Source of the DNA: Phascolarctos cinereus | Taxonomy: Eukaryota; Chordata; Mammalia; Diprotodontia; Phascolarctidae | Direction: 5' to 3' | Assembly (NCBI RefSeq): GCF_002099425.1 | Contig: NW_018344015.1 | Span: forward strand, 11,552,501 to 11,616,500 | DNA length: 64,000 nt | Notes under the pieces: model-generated | Database searches by the model: none | The model's input: only the letters and a program-made list of their open reading frames with translations | Told to the model about the DNA's origin: nothing | Translations under genes and position numbers: made by a program | Part shown: positions 22,720 to 34,154 of the stretch, piece by piece | Layout: each line of letters starts with the position of its first letter | How positions within the stretch are numbered: position 1 is the first letter of the stretch

Positions 22720-23345
22720 CACTTGATCACGACAGGAACCCATAGTCTGAAGAGGCCTAAGTAATGGGCTTATTTACCTTGTCATTGTCTTCATCCCAGG
22801 AGGGACTGATTATTAGCATCCAAAATTTCTGACTTCTGGCTGGGAAAGCAGTCTTTTTAAGAACTCATGTTGTGATTTAGTGTCCAGAATTAAAATATTT
22901 GGGATATGGATTAGATGGTTTACCTAAAAGTTTACTCTTTGTAAGTATTCTGGAATCCCTGAGCCTGGGTTATAGGCCAGATACTACAGCCAGCTCAGTA
23001 GCAGTGCCTCAAAGAGAATTTGGGGACAATTTTGTTGCCCCATGCCAACATAAGCTGAAACAAAGACTCAGTCAGCATTCGTACCACATTTGTACATGGC
23101 TTGGTGGGACCAACGCTATTTGGAGCTGAGCTGAGTTTTAAGCCTATTCTCCCAGACACCAAGCTGTTGGGAAGAATATGTCTTGTGGTGAAATGCTTAT
23201 ATGTTTGTTCTAGCTATATCATTGAAGTAAATATCCTTTGTGAAAGCTACTGTTTGTCACTTGTGTGTGTATATGTGTGCCAAGCCAATGGTTGTAGAGA
23301 AAAAGACCAAGAAAACCTTCAAGTTACCCTGAAGCCCTAAAAAAT
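22720..23345 (+). mobile_element. Possible LTR or other unclassified repeat
   Basis: Composition is less AT-rich than the flanks, and a 'ttgaagtaaatatcctttgt' stretch near 23223 resembles the polyadenylation zone of some retroviral LTRs. Two overlapping frames (22899-23129 and 23101-23340) are probably incidental. No paired ends or target duplication seen. A weak call. Confidence 0.2.
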
Positions 23346-23411
23346 TATACAAAACAAAACATGTAGGCAGCCCTTCCCTCAGAGGGTGGTGACAGACCAT
23401 ATACTTTTTAT

Positions 23412-23671
23412 GTTGTCTTTGTTCAGTTTAGTCATTTTCAGTCATGTCTAATTCTTTTTGACCCCATTTGGGATTTTCTTGACAAAGACACTGGAGTGAT
23501 TTTCCATTTCTTTCTCCAACTCATTTTACATATGAGGAAACTGAGGCAAACAGAGTTAAGTGATTTGTCCAAGGTCACGCAACTAGTAAATGTCTAAGGT
23601 CAGATTTGAACTCAGGAAGATGAAGCTTGCTGATTCTAGCCCTAGCACTCTATTCACTGTACCACCTAGGT
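23412..23671 (-). mobile_element. MAR1-type SINE, near full length, antisense
   Basis: The reversed element is complete in order: RTE-like tail 'gtcatgtctaattcttttt', 'atttgggattttcttgacaa', CORE 'tgaggaaactgaggcaaac', 'aggtcagatttgaactcagg' (B-box region) and head 'ctgtaccacctagg'. Confidence 0.88.
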
Positions 23672-23814
23672 ACTTCATACTTGTTATACTTAGGCAAATA
23701 TTCTATTTTAAAAATTTTTCCTATCTATGTCTAAAAAAAGAAGTAAAATTCACATCATCTACTTAAATTCTGATATGAATTCCTCTTTTACAAAAGAGAT
23801 AGTTTAGTTATAGA

Positions 23815-24205
23815 AAATGAGGATGTTGTATGAGAATCAGCTGAAGGAACTGGGAATGTTTAAAAAAAGACTCAAATACTGTTTTCTAATACTTGAAAGA
23901 TTTCCTTGTCAAAGAAAGATTAGACTTCAACTTGGTTCCCAATGGCAGAACTAGAAGCAATGGAGCAAAGCGGCCAAGAAAAGAAACAAGTTTAACTCAA
24001 GAAAAAATTTCCCAAAATAGAATTTACCTATATATGGAATAGTCTGCTCTGAGAAGGAATGGTTTCACCATCGTTGGATGTCTTCAAGAAGAAATTGGAT
24101 GGGAATCTCTTAAGTATGCTGAAATGGTGAAATACTCTCAGGTATTATTTGGGCTTCATGGGCCCTAGGTGCTCTTCTAAGTGTAAGCTTCTGTGTTCAT
24201 ACATT
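23815..24205 (+). mobile_element. CR1/L3 LINE 3' end
   Basis: Follows L3 from the end of ORF2 into the 3' region: 'gatttccttgtcaaagaaag', 'ggcagaactagaagcaatgg', 'tggaatagtctgctctgaga', 'ggatgtcttcaagaagaaat', ending near 'catgggccctaggtg'. 5'-truncated. Confidence 0.7.
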
Positions 24206-24305
24206 TGAAACTAGACAGCATTCATTATTGGCCTTTTGAGCCTTTGAGGAATTCTATTTCTATTTCATGCTCAGCGTGAGGATGTGAAGATTGATGTATA
24301 GAAAT

Positions 24306-24378
24306 TACACACACACACACACATATATATACATACATGTATGTATGTATGCATATATACGTGTATACACACACACAG
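24306..24378. repeat. Compound CA/TA/TGTA microsatellite
   Basis: (CA)n followed by (TA)n, (CATA)n/(TGTA)n and a second (CA)n. The outer blocks and the inner ATAC/GTAT blocks are partly self-complementary. Confidence 0.9.
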
Positions 24379-24389
24379 ATGAGAAGATT

Positions 24390-24615
24390 GAGGTATAGAA
24401 ATATATTAAAAAAGAGAATGAGCAGAACCAAGAGAATACTGTATACAGTAACAGCAATATTTTTTGAGAGCAAGTTTGAGCAAATAAGTCATGTTGACTA
24501 ATATAATTACCCAAATTAACTACAAACAACATATGAAGGAAGATGTTACCTTCATCCAGAGAAAGAACTGATAATTAGAAGTATATAGAGAATGATGATG
24601 ATGGTGATGATAGAC

Positions 24616-24666
<51 letters not shown>

Positions 24667-24895
24667 AATAGATATTATACATATATTTGTATCTAATGGT
24701 AGCCATCTTTAGGTCAGGGAGATGGGTAGGGAAGGAAATAAAATAAATTTACATGATAACTTTATTATATAGTTAAAAGGAATAACAAGTTGTATGTAAT
24801 AGATCTGCAGTTTCATGTGTAATCATATTTTTATTGTACTGTTATAGAAATGCTTGTTTTATTAAATAAATTAAAAAAAAGAAATAATTGAAATG
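24390..24895 (+). mobile_element. L1 LINE 3' end with a GATA microsatellite inside
   Basis: Sense L1 3' region: 'gagcagaaccaagagaatac', 'acagtaacagcaatat', 'catccagagaaagaactgat', then after (GATA)n the 3' untranslated part 'gtagggaaggaaataaaata', 'atgcttgttttattaaataa' and an A-rich tail at 24872-24884. Confidence 0.7.
24611..24666. repeat. (GATA)n microsatellite
   Basis: About 13 GATA units, one unit start altered, lying in the L1 3' untranslated region. Confidence 0.95.
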
Positions 24896-24939
24896 TTCAA
24901 ATATTGGTGTCTGAGAGCTTTATAAGTGGTACCCTAGCT

Positions 24940-25375
24940 CTGGAATCTATTTCCAGTTTACTTAAGCTATGAAAATTCAGATAAGTCACAAACTTGGCCT
25001 CATTTTTCTCATTTTCAAATGATGTACTGCATAAGGTTGTATGAATCTTGAAAAATCAGTTTCTAACTACTTCAACCAAAAGTTATAAATGAATGGAGAA
25101 AATGGGACCTAAATGTATCTAGACAAGTTCAATGCTTAAATAAATGTAAAGGTGGGCATAGTTATTGAAAATAATGTTGTTTGGGCTTCAGAGTACCTTT
25201 GCAAATAGGAGTATGATATCTGAAGAACTTATATTGCCATTCCAGAATCTCCTTTTCCTTTAGTCTCTCATCAAAATTGTCATTTGTGACCTTCCCCAGA
25301 CTATCATTGTTTTGTTTTTGCCCAGCACCTAGAACCTAGAACAGTGCCTTATTTAGTTGAAGTGAGTTGGGTGAA
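24940..25375 (+). mobile_element. MIR fragment and L2 3' end
   Basis: Bases 24950-25060 resemble a MIR core ('cctcatttttctcattttca'). Bases 25235-25375 resemble an L2 end ('gcccagcacctagaac', 'cagtgccttatttagtt'). Both are weak and old. Confidence 0.35.
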
Positions 25376-25575
25376 AAAGTCTGCCTTTGTTCTCATTTCT
25401 GAAAATGGGAAATTATCTTTGTAGGAAGATGAAAACTGGACAGTACTTTGGCAAAGAAGGTTTGAAATTTACCAGATATTGGTTTGAAATGCCTTAACTT
25501 TACATGAACAGAGGAAGGGAGGAAAATGGTCCATAGCGTGTTCTGAAAAAAAAAAATCCTGAAGCAATTTTCTAT

Positions 25576-25615
25576 TAGAGAGAGGGAGAGGGAGCAGGAG
25601 CAAGAGTAAGAGAGG

Positions 25616-25687
<72 letters not shown>

Positions 25688-25691
25688 GAGA
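25576..25691. repeat. (AG)n microsatellite, purine-only on the plus strand
   Basis: A long AG run with a pure core at about 25624-25678 and GGGAGA variants to the left. The minus-strand Ser-Leu frames across it are artefacts of the repeat. Confidence 0.97.
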
Positions 25692-26052
25692 CTGAAGATT
25701 TGATGTTTGTTTCTTCTGTTTCTAACAATAAAATTCTTATTCTCAGTGGCTATCATGATCACTTACAACAGGACTCAAACGTTTTTATATGTCATCAAGA
25801 AGTTAGTTTCCTTGAATGAGGAATGGCAGATGGAGAGGACCCAAAAACATCACATCTCTAGTTTATTGATTTTTTTCTAAGTGTCAACTAGAGGTGGTAA
25901 AGGAACAGTATAGTGTTTTGAATGCCATATTTGAAACTATCATTTCAGAAAAGTTCTAGACCTTGTGCAGAAGAAAGCCAAAAAGTGTATTTTCTTTTTA
26001 ATGGGCACTTCGACATTATGTATGATGGAAGAGACTCCTCAAAGTAGAAGTA
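25692..26052. other. Sequence without recognised gene or repeat
   Basis: Nothing recognised on either strand. Confidence 0.4.
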
Positions 26053-26235
26053 TAGAAGCATAGCATCAGAAGAGACCCTTCAGTGATTCTGTTCCAACCC
26101 TTTGATATATTAGATGAGGAAAACAAGAGCAAGGAATGACTTTCTCAAGTTTGTAATTCAGTGGCATGCCTAGGAATGGAATTTGGGTATTCTGACTCTA
26201 AATATGTTGCTCTTTTCATGGTGCTGAGCTACCTG
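26053..26235 (-). mobile_element. MIR3-type SINE, antisense
   Basis: 'agaagcatagcatcagaaga', 'gatgaggaaaacaagagcaa', 'ttctgactctaaatatgttg' and 'ctcttttcatggtgctgagc' follow reversed MIR3 from its L2-like end to its tRNA-derived head. Confidence 0.65.
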
Positions 26236-26287
26236 TGGAAGTGTTATACAAAGCAATTATAAGAAATATTCCAGTAATTCTAGTAGT

Positions 26288-26532
26288 GGGACAGCTAGGT
26301 GGCACAACGGATAGAGTGACATATTTGGAATCGGGAAGACTCATCTTCCCCAGTTCAAACCTGGCTTCAGAGACTTATTAGCTGTGTGACCCTGGGAAAG
26401 TTACTTAACTCTGTTTACCTCAGTTTTCTTATCTGTAAAATGAGCTGGAGAAGGAAATGGCGAACTACTCCAGTATCTTTGTTAAGAAAACCCCAAATGG
26501 GGTGATGAAGAGTAAGACTGAAATGACTCTAA
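26288..26532 (+). mobile_element. MAR1-type SINE, full length
   Basis: All parts are present: head 'gggacagctaggtggcacaa', 'ccagttcaaacctggcttca' (B-box), 'gctgtgtgaccctgggaaag', CORE 'cttatctgtaaaatgagctg', and RTE-like tail 'actccagtatctttgttaag' to 'gactgaaatgactctaa'. Confidence 0.92.
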
Positions 26533-27059
26533 TAAGGAGAATATGGTACCATATAGTAATAAAGGGACCATGAAAAAGTGGTGTTGACTCTGCTAACAAA
26601 GGAACAAAGAATTATAAAGGTTTTGAAAGCAATGTTATCTCCAAAAATACCAAAGAGCTTACACAGGTTAAAAGCAAAAACCTTTGTTCTGTTAAGGGAG
26701 AGAAGTTAGTCATGTGTCAAGGCCTTTTCTGGTAGGAGACCAATTCAGTGGGGCTAACCTTCGATTTATATATTTGTGACTAGATAAAGATCAAACAGTG
26801 TAGAGTAACAACAGTGGTGAGGCACAACAACAGCGAGGCAAAGTTGTCTGGTGACAAAAAGCCACTCATAGCAGAGCTTCATATCTGGGACTACTGGTGC
26901 TTGCCGGAGTTCAAGGACCATCAGTTGTGTGATTTAGTTGCATCAGTGTTCATCCAGAGGATAAGCCAAAGGATTGTTTTTATGCCAAACTTGGCACAGC
27001 TTACTGGGCCTTAGCACTGGAAAACATGGTATCCCCTAAAGATAGGAGAAAAAAAGAGG
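26533..27059. other. Unassigned sequence with a protein-like 66-codon frame
   Basis: The plus-strand frame 26814-27014 (MVRHNNSEAKLSGDKKPLIA at its start) has balanced composition but matches no family I recognise. No poly-A tail, splice sites or paired repeats were found around it. Confidence 0.25.
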
Positions 27060-27200
27060 GGTGGTCTTGGATCATGGCAGTGGAGTTTTGGATTTGGACT
27101 CAGTTTAAATTCTTGTTCTGTTTTTTTTTAGATAAGAGTAAGTCATCATACTTCATTGAACCTCAATTTCTTCATCTGCCAAATGAGTTTAACGACAGAA
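27060..27200 (+). mobile_element. MIR3-type SINE
   Basis: 'tttggatttggactcagttt', 'aaattcttgttctg', and 'cctcaatttcttcatctgcc' are in the correct order, split by a T-tract at 27121-27130. Confidence 0.5.
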
Positions 27201-28884
27201 TTACAGATCACAGAGTCACAGATTTAGAGCTGAAAATAAAGTACCAGGGGACCATTTTTATCTTGGCCCAGAGAAAAGTTACCCCAGATTCAAGATGCTT
27301 TCCAGGCCAGTTTCCACTCAAAAAGCACTGCTCAGGCTCTCCTATCATTCTGTCAAATTCTACCAAATAGACAGAGACACATTAGTAGAAAATAAAATGC
27401 ATTTAGTCAAATAAAATAATAAATAAAATGATAGGAAAAGATTCATATACATTCCCAACTTCAACCATGCAAATGACATAGTTCCCTACTGATGTTCTAT
27501 ACAGTGAGGGATGGTAAAACATGAAAAATAAATGTGTTATATTTAGGGTGTGTGTTTTGGGAACAACAGAGGCACATCTGGAGACCTCTCAAATGATGGG
27601 ATGTTGTAGAGCTATTCATCTCTGGTGTATGACTCCCATGTGCTCTTTAATGGGACTTGCATTTCATTTTATCTCTGACATTCTTACAGTCACCAGACTA
27701 CTCTTGGCTTCAATTTTCTGGGATAAAATTGCTAGAAAGTCTCTCTTTGAAGAGGGCAGGGGTGGGAATAGAAATCTTTTAGTGGTTAGCAGAGGGTGGG
27801 GAGCCACAACAGCCAGAAGTCAGAAGATAGAAGCTAGTAAAAAACTTTAGGCTGCTATCTATTTTTTGAAACCCTATTTCCCTGGTTTGTACTTGAGACA
27901 TTGGTGTCAGATAGTTATATGACTTTAAAAAAAAAACACTTTAATTCCTGTTATATCAGAGTTTGTGTCTGTATCCCTAAAACCCATTTAGCAGAACTCT
28001 CCCTTCCCTTCCGCCACCAAGAAGCAGTTCTGTGGATTAGGTTTTGAGACCTCTCTAACTGATATGCAAATGAACCTGGGAAAGAACAAAAGGTGTCCAC
28101 AACTCTTTTCTGGTCTGCCTTCCAGCTTGTTTATTTCTAAAGTGCTTTGTTTTCGTAACACATTATATAAATACTAGCTATAATTCTGTGAGCATTGTCA
28201 TTTGCTTTCTTCTTTCCAAGTACTATAGTCTAGCCCTTTGTCCACATTAATAGCTACCTAGAAACAAAGAATCATCAGTCTGCTTCCTTGAGAAAACTTT
28301 GCTAAACTCTACAGAAATATCCCATTTTCAATTTCCCACAGTGGGATTTGGCCTAGGAGAAAAAGGCAAAAACAAACATTAAATTCCCCTTTCTGCCTTG
28401 CCAGTAATCTTGCTTCATGAATTCTGCTGAATTAGGTCCTCTGAAAAAGTTTCTGTAAAGTGAGGACATTTATTTCAAAAGCCTTTGGCAGAGAGCTAGC
28501 CAGCAAGAACCTGGAGTCAGGCTGAAGGACTGCCCTTCCCATAAGAATGTTCTTGGCTCTCATAAGACTTCTCTGGATCTAGTTAATAAAAACAAGCCCT
28601 TGGCTACTGTTGGAGCAACACTAGAAAGTATAACCCTGTGGGTGAAATTATCAGAGAGTCAATAACAAAGAAATTATCTTAGCTGCCACTACAAATAGCA
28701 CATTGTTTCTCAGCTTCTGCCTCTACCTCTGCCTCAGGGGATCTTGGGGGCTTACAAAAATCTATTTAGTGTGCCTCAGCTCCTCTGGTGATGAAAACTG
28801 TGGTAAAGAGAACAGTCCAGTTTGTTTTTCTTAAAAGAATACCCTGCCTATCAATTAAGTGATTTTGTATTTTGTATTTTCTGT
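27201..28884. other. Sequence without recognised gene; no confident repeat
   Basis: Several AATAAA-type stretches at 27400-27530 and a GC-richer patch at 27730-27830 do not form a recognisable LTR. Bases 28380-28860 also match nothing known to me. Confidence 0.35.
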
Positions 28885-29030
28885 CATAGAATTACAGAAT
28901 ATCAACTTTAGGAAAGATCTCAGAGATTATCTGTTCCACATCCCTTATTTTCACAGATGAACAAACTGGGACTCGGAGAAGTCATATGACTTTTCTAAGG
29001 CCACACATCTATTATATGATTATTGTCTTT
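28885..29030 (-). mobile_element. MIR3-type SINE, antisense (first of a pair)
   Basis: 'tcatagaattacagaatatc', 'ttcacagatgaacaaactgg' and 'aggccacacatctattat' give reversed MIR3 without its head. Confidence 0.6.
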
Positions 29031-29097
29031 TGATTTTAAGATATTAATATATCTCGAGTATTTCAATGGGATAAAGCATTAGTTTTTGTATGCTTAG

Positions 29098-29262
29098 GAT
29101 TATAGGATCATAGATTTAGAGTTGTAAGGTACCCAATAAGAAGACAAGGAAAGTAGTTTGTACAGGATCACACAGGTAAGAAACGGAAAAGTCGGGACTT
29201 GAACCCAAGTCCCTTGGCTCCAAATCCAGTGTTCTTTTCACTATGAAGTCTGAAGCCACAAG
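29098..29262 (-). mobile_element. MIR3-type SINE, antisense (second of a pair)
   Basis: 'taggatcatagatttagagt', 'aggatcacacaggtaagaaa', 'gacttgaacccaagtccctt' and 'gttcttttcactatgaag' give a nearly complete reversed MIR3, 213 bp downstream of a similar copy. Confidence 0.7.
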
Positions 29263-30943
29263 GGTATTTTTCAAACTATTGGTTTGTAGGTGAAAAAGTT
29301 GTTGGTTGATTTGGATCAGTTGTTGGCCAGGTCCCATGTACTTCCTGCATACTTGATATGTCTACACAGGAGTAGTAAGTGATAGAGAAGGGCTTCAAAT
29401 ATCTGGTCCTCTGACTCAAAATCCAGCACTTTTTTGTTTTTTTAACACAGAATAGAGGTTGATATAAATTCAGTAGAAAAGTAAATGGACTTTTCCTTAG
29501 AAGTGCCACAGTGTGTGCATATGTTGGGAAAGAACATGTGAGAAGGAAAGACTGATGTTTAACTATTTGTGCTTAATGTGTTGGAAAGAAAATGATTCAA
29601 AAACTGCTCATCTGTGGGAAAAATCCAGCTCCTGAAATGCTGCCAAGGTTAGTGAGACCTAGTATATGGCCAATTGCTGAGTAAGTCCTAGGTGTGCAAA
29701 TTAAAGGTGTCTTGGGGAAATTCATTGAGCACCGATTTTTCCAAGATGTCAAAAGATTCTTCTCATGACTCATTGTTTCCATTGTGTTTTCAGAGAACAA
29801 TAAGCAATTCTTTGGTGATTGTCACTTTCCTCTTCCTTTTTGCTCACTATTTCCCCTTTTAAAAATGTGTAAGAAAAAAAAATACTCTGTAATAGAGGTT
29901 TATTTCTGGATGATTTGTTCATACTGTATAGACCAATCTGTTCCTTAATGTTCACTTTTGGCCCCCTTTTGAGAAGTCACAATTTAAATGAAAGGTAAGT
30001 GCATAACTTAGTTGAATTCTTTACCAGTCATACTTTTATTTAAGTTGCTTAATTGAATTATTGGACTAATTAGAACTCTCCCCATCCTTTTGAATTGTTG
30101 GTGTCTTATATACATATATACATGCACACATATATAAATATATGCAATTAAAGTTGTTTATGTAAATTAATGGAATTGAAAAAGGAAAATAATAGGTCAG
30201 TCTGAATTGTTTTCAGATGACCTCCACCATACCAATGCCTAGGTAGTGAAGAAATTTTTGACCATTTTGTTTATTTTTCTTTGGATGGAACCTAAGTGTT
30301 CCACAGTGTCACAGTTTTTAGTGTTATTATTTACTGGATCCCAGTCTCAGACACCTCCTTAACCATCACAGTCCCTTATGGATTCCAAATGCAATATGTG
30401 TATATGTGCACACACATATGTATATATACATATATTTATTTATGTATATACTGTATAAGCTACACAGACTCACTGCTGAAAATAAATGCCTTTGCCCATT
30501 GTACCGATTTCTCTTAATTTAGAAAGAAAATCTGCATTTCACATCACATTTCATGCAATTTAGAAAACTGAAGAAAACATCCCTAAAAAAGGGAATGCGT
30601 ATTCAATTAATTAATCTGTCCTGAGATTTAGTTTGAAGTGTGGCTGTCCAGAGTTTAAGCATGGTCGTTCCCACCAGCACTGTCGCTGGAAAATTCTGTT
30701 ATACAAAGAAAGTTGTAAAATTGAATGGACTACTGATATTTCACTGACTTGTGTAGAACTTTTGATTTTAATAGTGATTGTATATTAAGATCAATTTATT
30801 CATAATCTATAATAAACCCTAAAACCAAAACAATGGAACATGATGAATATCAATATTTCTTCCCACTTTTGTGTTTGCTTGTTCCTATTCCACCAGTGAG
30901 ATATCAGTGATGGAATAAAATTCTTTAAAGTTTAAAGAAGTAA

Positions 30944-30976
<33 letters not shown>

Positions 30977-32252
30977 TGTATATATACATACATACATACA
31001 CATGCATATATGTCTATATATATATATATGTATGTATATATAATTGATTTGTATTCTAGAAATGAAAATGGGGGCCAAAATTATCTTTTAAAGACAGCAA
31101 AGTCAGTCTTTGTGGTACCTGTTGAATTCTCTAGTACATTCTTTGGCACCTGGCTATTTCGTTGATAAAAGATATCAAGGGAGATATCATATCCCGTGGT
31201 TAGAAACTGCATGTTAGTGCTATGAAATTCATCCTCTATAAATTGCTACTGAAAAGTATTCTAATTCCACTCATAATGGGATACTGGTTGGATGGTTGTC
31301 AATTATAAGATGTTAAGAGCTACTTGCATTAAGGATAAAAGAGGAGAAAAAAACCACTTCAGACAATCTTCTAAAGTACACTTAGATATTAGATTATTTT
31401 TCCCCAAAGTAAGATGTGGTATTGGCTTTGTATGTATTATATGCATGTTCTTGGAAGTGTTTTGAAATATATTAATAATTTGCCAGTATGACACAATTTC
31501 CCCCCAAGTTTAGACTTTTTTGGAGATAAGTGGGCATTTCATAAATGGCAAAGGAAGAAAAGAAAAAAAGAAATGTGATAAGAGCCATAAAATCTGAACA
31601 AGTGAAATCAGTTGTTATTATGGGATACAGAAATCTGCCTGCTCAATGTTAGGCTATTATATATCCTCCCCTTTTTTGGAAAGAATGGCTTAGAAAGTAT
31701 ACTGTTAATTGTAGACTAGAAAGTCTACAGTTGGATTTAATTTCGAATGGAGAAAATATAAAATAGCAGAATTATCTATGGTTGTATTCTGATGGTTTTA
31801 AAACATGACCAAAGAGTCATCCCTCATTGTTTCATATTGAATATTTTGTGAAGTTTACTGTGTAGTTTCTGGTTTATAAATCCTTCAAATTTCTCCAATA
31901 AATATCACACAAACTTGAAGCATGTTAATGAAATAGCTGTTGTTTTTTTTTATTTGATATGAAAGTCTCCAATGAAAGCATAACATGGATAAGTTTTATA
32001 GAAAATAACCTTTCTGTTTAGCTATCTTGTTAACATTTGTAGCATGCCAGCTGTCATTGTAAAATATTGATTATAATAGAGAAATATGCACCTTCAGTAT
32101 TTCTTTTAATTTTTTGTTTCAGAAAAAAAAATGATTGATTTGCTACTCAGTTTAGGAAACATAAAATATGAGTGAATGGAAAACACATTAAAAAATGTAT
32201 ACTCAAATAAGCTTTATGTATATACCAGCATGCATTGTAAACTGGAAGAAAT
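29263..32252. other. Repeat-poor 3 kb with TA/CA microsatellites
   Basis: No transposon or exon recognised. Simple repeats lie at 30107-30145, 30392-30450 and 30942-31042. Short open frames on both strands appear incidental. Confidence 0.4.
30942..31042. repeat. Compound TA/CA/CATA microsatellite
   Basis: (TA)n, then (CA)n, then (CATA)n, then (TA)n and (TGTA)n. Long alternating purine-pyrimidine tracts. Confidence 0.93.
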
Positions 32253-32378
32253 TATATGATACTCCTAGTCCAATGTCCTCATTTTACAGAGGAAGATACA
32301 GAGCAGAGGAAAGAAACTTCAAAAATAATATCTGACTCTAAATGAAGAGCTCTTTCCACTGTACTGCACTGTCTCATG
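32253..32378 (-). mobile_element. MIR3-type SINE, antisense
   Basis: 'cctagtccaatgtcctcatt', 'ttacagaggaagatacagag', 'gagctctttccactgtactg' are reversed MIR3. Confidence 0.6.
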
Positions 32379-32849
32379 GTTGAGCAAAAGGGGTTCTCAA
32401 TGCATAAATTTATGAAATGAGACTTATTGATTTTCTTTACTTTCTCTAGATAAAAGCCTATTTATAAATCACTTGTATGTAATGGCTTCCTTTTGGGAAA
32501 AGGTACCTTCTAAAGTCTCAAATCTAAATTCATGAGAGTCCTAGCTTGACCTTTAAGATAGGGTGTTTGTTACTAGATACGAAAGGCCATCTTGAATTAG
32601 AAGGAACTCTGGGTCACAATTTAAAGAGCAATAAATTAAAGGCAGTCAACTACTCAATTATTACATCACCAGAAACATCTCTGAAGGACAAAACTGTCCT
32701 TTTCTTTTTTTATTGAACAATAAATATATGGTATCAAAAGAATTTTAGTAGCTGGATGAGATTTCTGTGTGTTCCAGAGGAAAAAACATATCTTTTGGTC
32801 ATCTCTTGCATCCTGATATACAGCTTGAAAATAGATCATGCCATTGTCA
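32379..32849. other. Sequence without recognised gene or repeat
   Basis: Nothing recognised on either strand. Confidence 0.4.
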
Positions 32850-33096
32850 TGCTAAGTAGATTGACAAGCCTGGAATAAAGAAGACTGGTCTTTGTGAATT
32901 CAAATCTGGCCTCAGACCCTTGTGACCTGTATAACCCTGACAAGACACTTTCCCTCGTCTGCCTCAGTTTCCTCATCTGTAAAATGGGCTGGAGAAGGAA
33001 ATGACAAACCACTCCAGTATCTTTGCTAAGAAAACCCCAAAGGGATCATGAAGAGATAGACATGACTGAAAATGACTAAAAGGACAAACAACAACA
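32850..33096 (+). mobile_element. MAR1-type SINE
   Basis: 'gaattcaaatctggcctcag', 'cagtttcctcatctgtaaaa', 'tgggctggagaaggaaatga', 'aaaccccaaagggatcatga' and tail 'gactgaaaatgactaaaa' then 'caacaacaa'. The head is degraded. Confidence 0.85.
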
Positions 33097-33214
33097 ATGT
33101 CATTTTAGTGTATCCTAATTATGTGAAGGAAAGATGATTTCCTAACAGTGGGTATAATTTATTCCTTGATAAGGATTACACCCATGTCTTATAATTTAAT
33201 AAATAACTTCTAGG

Positions 33215-33345
33215 AAGTTTCTTGAGGCATCTACCTATTAGGTGACTTGTCCAAAGATAGAGTCATTCTCAAAAAAAGGTGGGATTTGAATCAAGGTCTT
33301 CCTTAGTCCAGGAGCAGCTCTCTAACAACTATACTACATTTTTTT
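33215..33345 (-). mobile_element. tRNA-derived SINE, antisense, head part
   Basis: 'taggtgacttgtccaaagat', 'gggatttgaatcaaggtctt' and 'gcagctctctaacaactata' are the reversed tRNA-derived half of a MIR/WSINE-type element. Confidence 0.5.
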
Positions 33346-33999
33346 TCTATTTCAATTTTATCATAAAAAGGTTCTTTAAATCCATGTATCTCACAAATAT
33401 TTCTTACTGGATATATACTTTTTTTTCATTTTAGCTGTATTCAAATCAACTTAACATTTGCAGCTCCATGATCCTTTTTTTGAAAGTATAATCATGCTGT
33501 TACTTTTAAATACATATGTATGTACATATATGTGTATGATATATATATATATCATACACATATGCATATATCATGCATACATATGTGTAATATGTACTCA
33601 TTTATGTGTACATAATGCACATCTTTTTTTAATATAAATGTAAATATATGTGTATGTATCTTCCTATAGACTCACATTTACAAGAAACAGATGGGTGGAT
33701 GTCTGAGCCAGCCATATCTTCTCTTCTCAGTACTCTTAATTATTGGTTTAGCTTTGACACATCTTCTATAGGGCTCATAGGCTGAAACATTTTCCAAAAT
33801 GTTAAACCCAGCTCTAGTTCTTTTTAATCCTATGTTCTCAGAGGAAATGTTTTGTCCCTTTACTTGGAAACAATCATATTCAGTTTAGTTCATTGAAGGA
33901 TGGAGTTACCTTTAAGCTCATTCTAGAATTAAAATGAGCCTCCAGGGAACTCACTGGTGACAAAAACAGGAGAACTGATACCTTATATTCCTGTAGTTT
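33346..33999. other. Unassigned sequence containing an AT-rich palindrome
   Basis: TA/TG-rich simple sequence fills 33511-33660 and includes the palindrome at 33528-33563. The rest is unrecognised. Confidence 0.45.
33528..33563. repeat. 36-bp perfect palindrome
   Basis: Each arm of 18 bp is the exact reverse complement of the other, centred between 33545 and 33546, with (AT)n at the centre and 'tatgtgtatgat' at the left edge. No spacer. Such sequences can extrude cruciforms. Confidence 0.93.
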
Positions 34000-34150
34000 T
34001 TAATAGTATTTAAAGCACTTTTGAAGTCATTATCTGATTTGACTTTCATGAAATCATTTGATTTCATGATTTTCATTGTTGAAATATAATTCTTTTTAGA
34101 ATATTACATGCAAAGAAACTAAAGCACAGGGAAAAAAAGTGATGGTCACA
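34000..34150 (-). mobile_element. MIR relic, antisense
   Basis: 'aagcacttttgaagtcatta' and 'aagaaactaaagcacaggga' are weak reversed MIR 3'-to-core matches. Confidence 0.35.
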
Positions 34151-34154
34151 GCAT

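Noticed and set aside
24611-24666. GATA tetranucleotide array as a regulatory cluster of GATA-factor sites
   Set aside because: A simple microsatellite inside an L1 3' region explains it.
25393-25762. Minus-strand frames of about 100 codons with long Ser-Leu runs
   Set aside because: They are translations of the (AG)n microsatellite and its edges. The same applies to 34488-34899.
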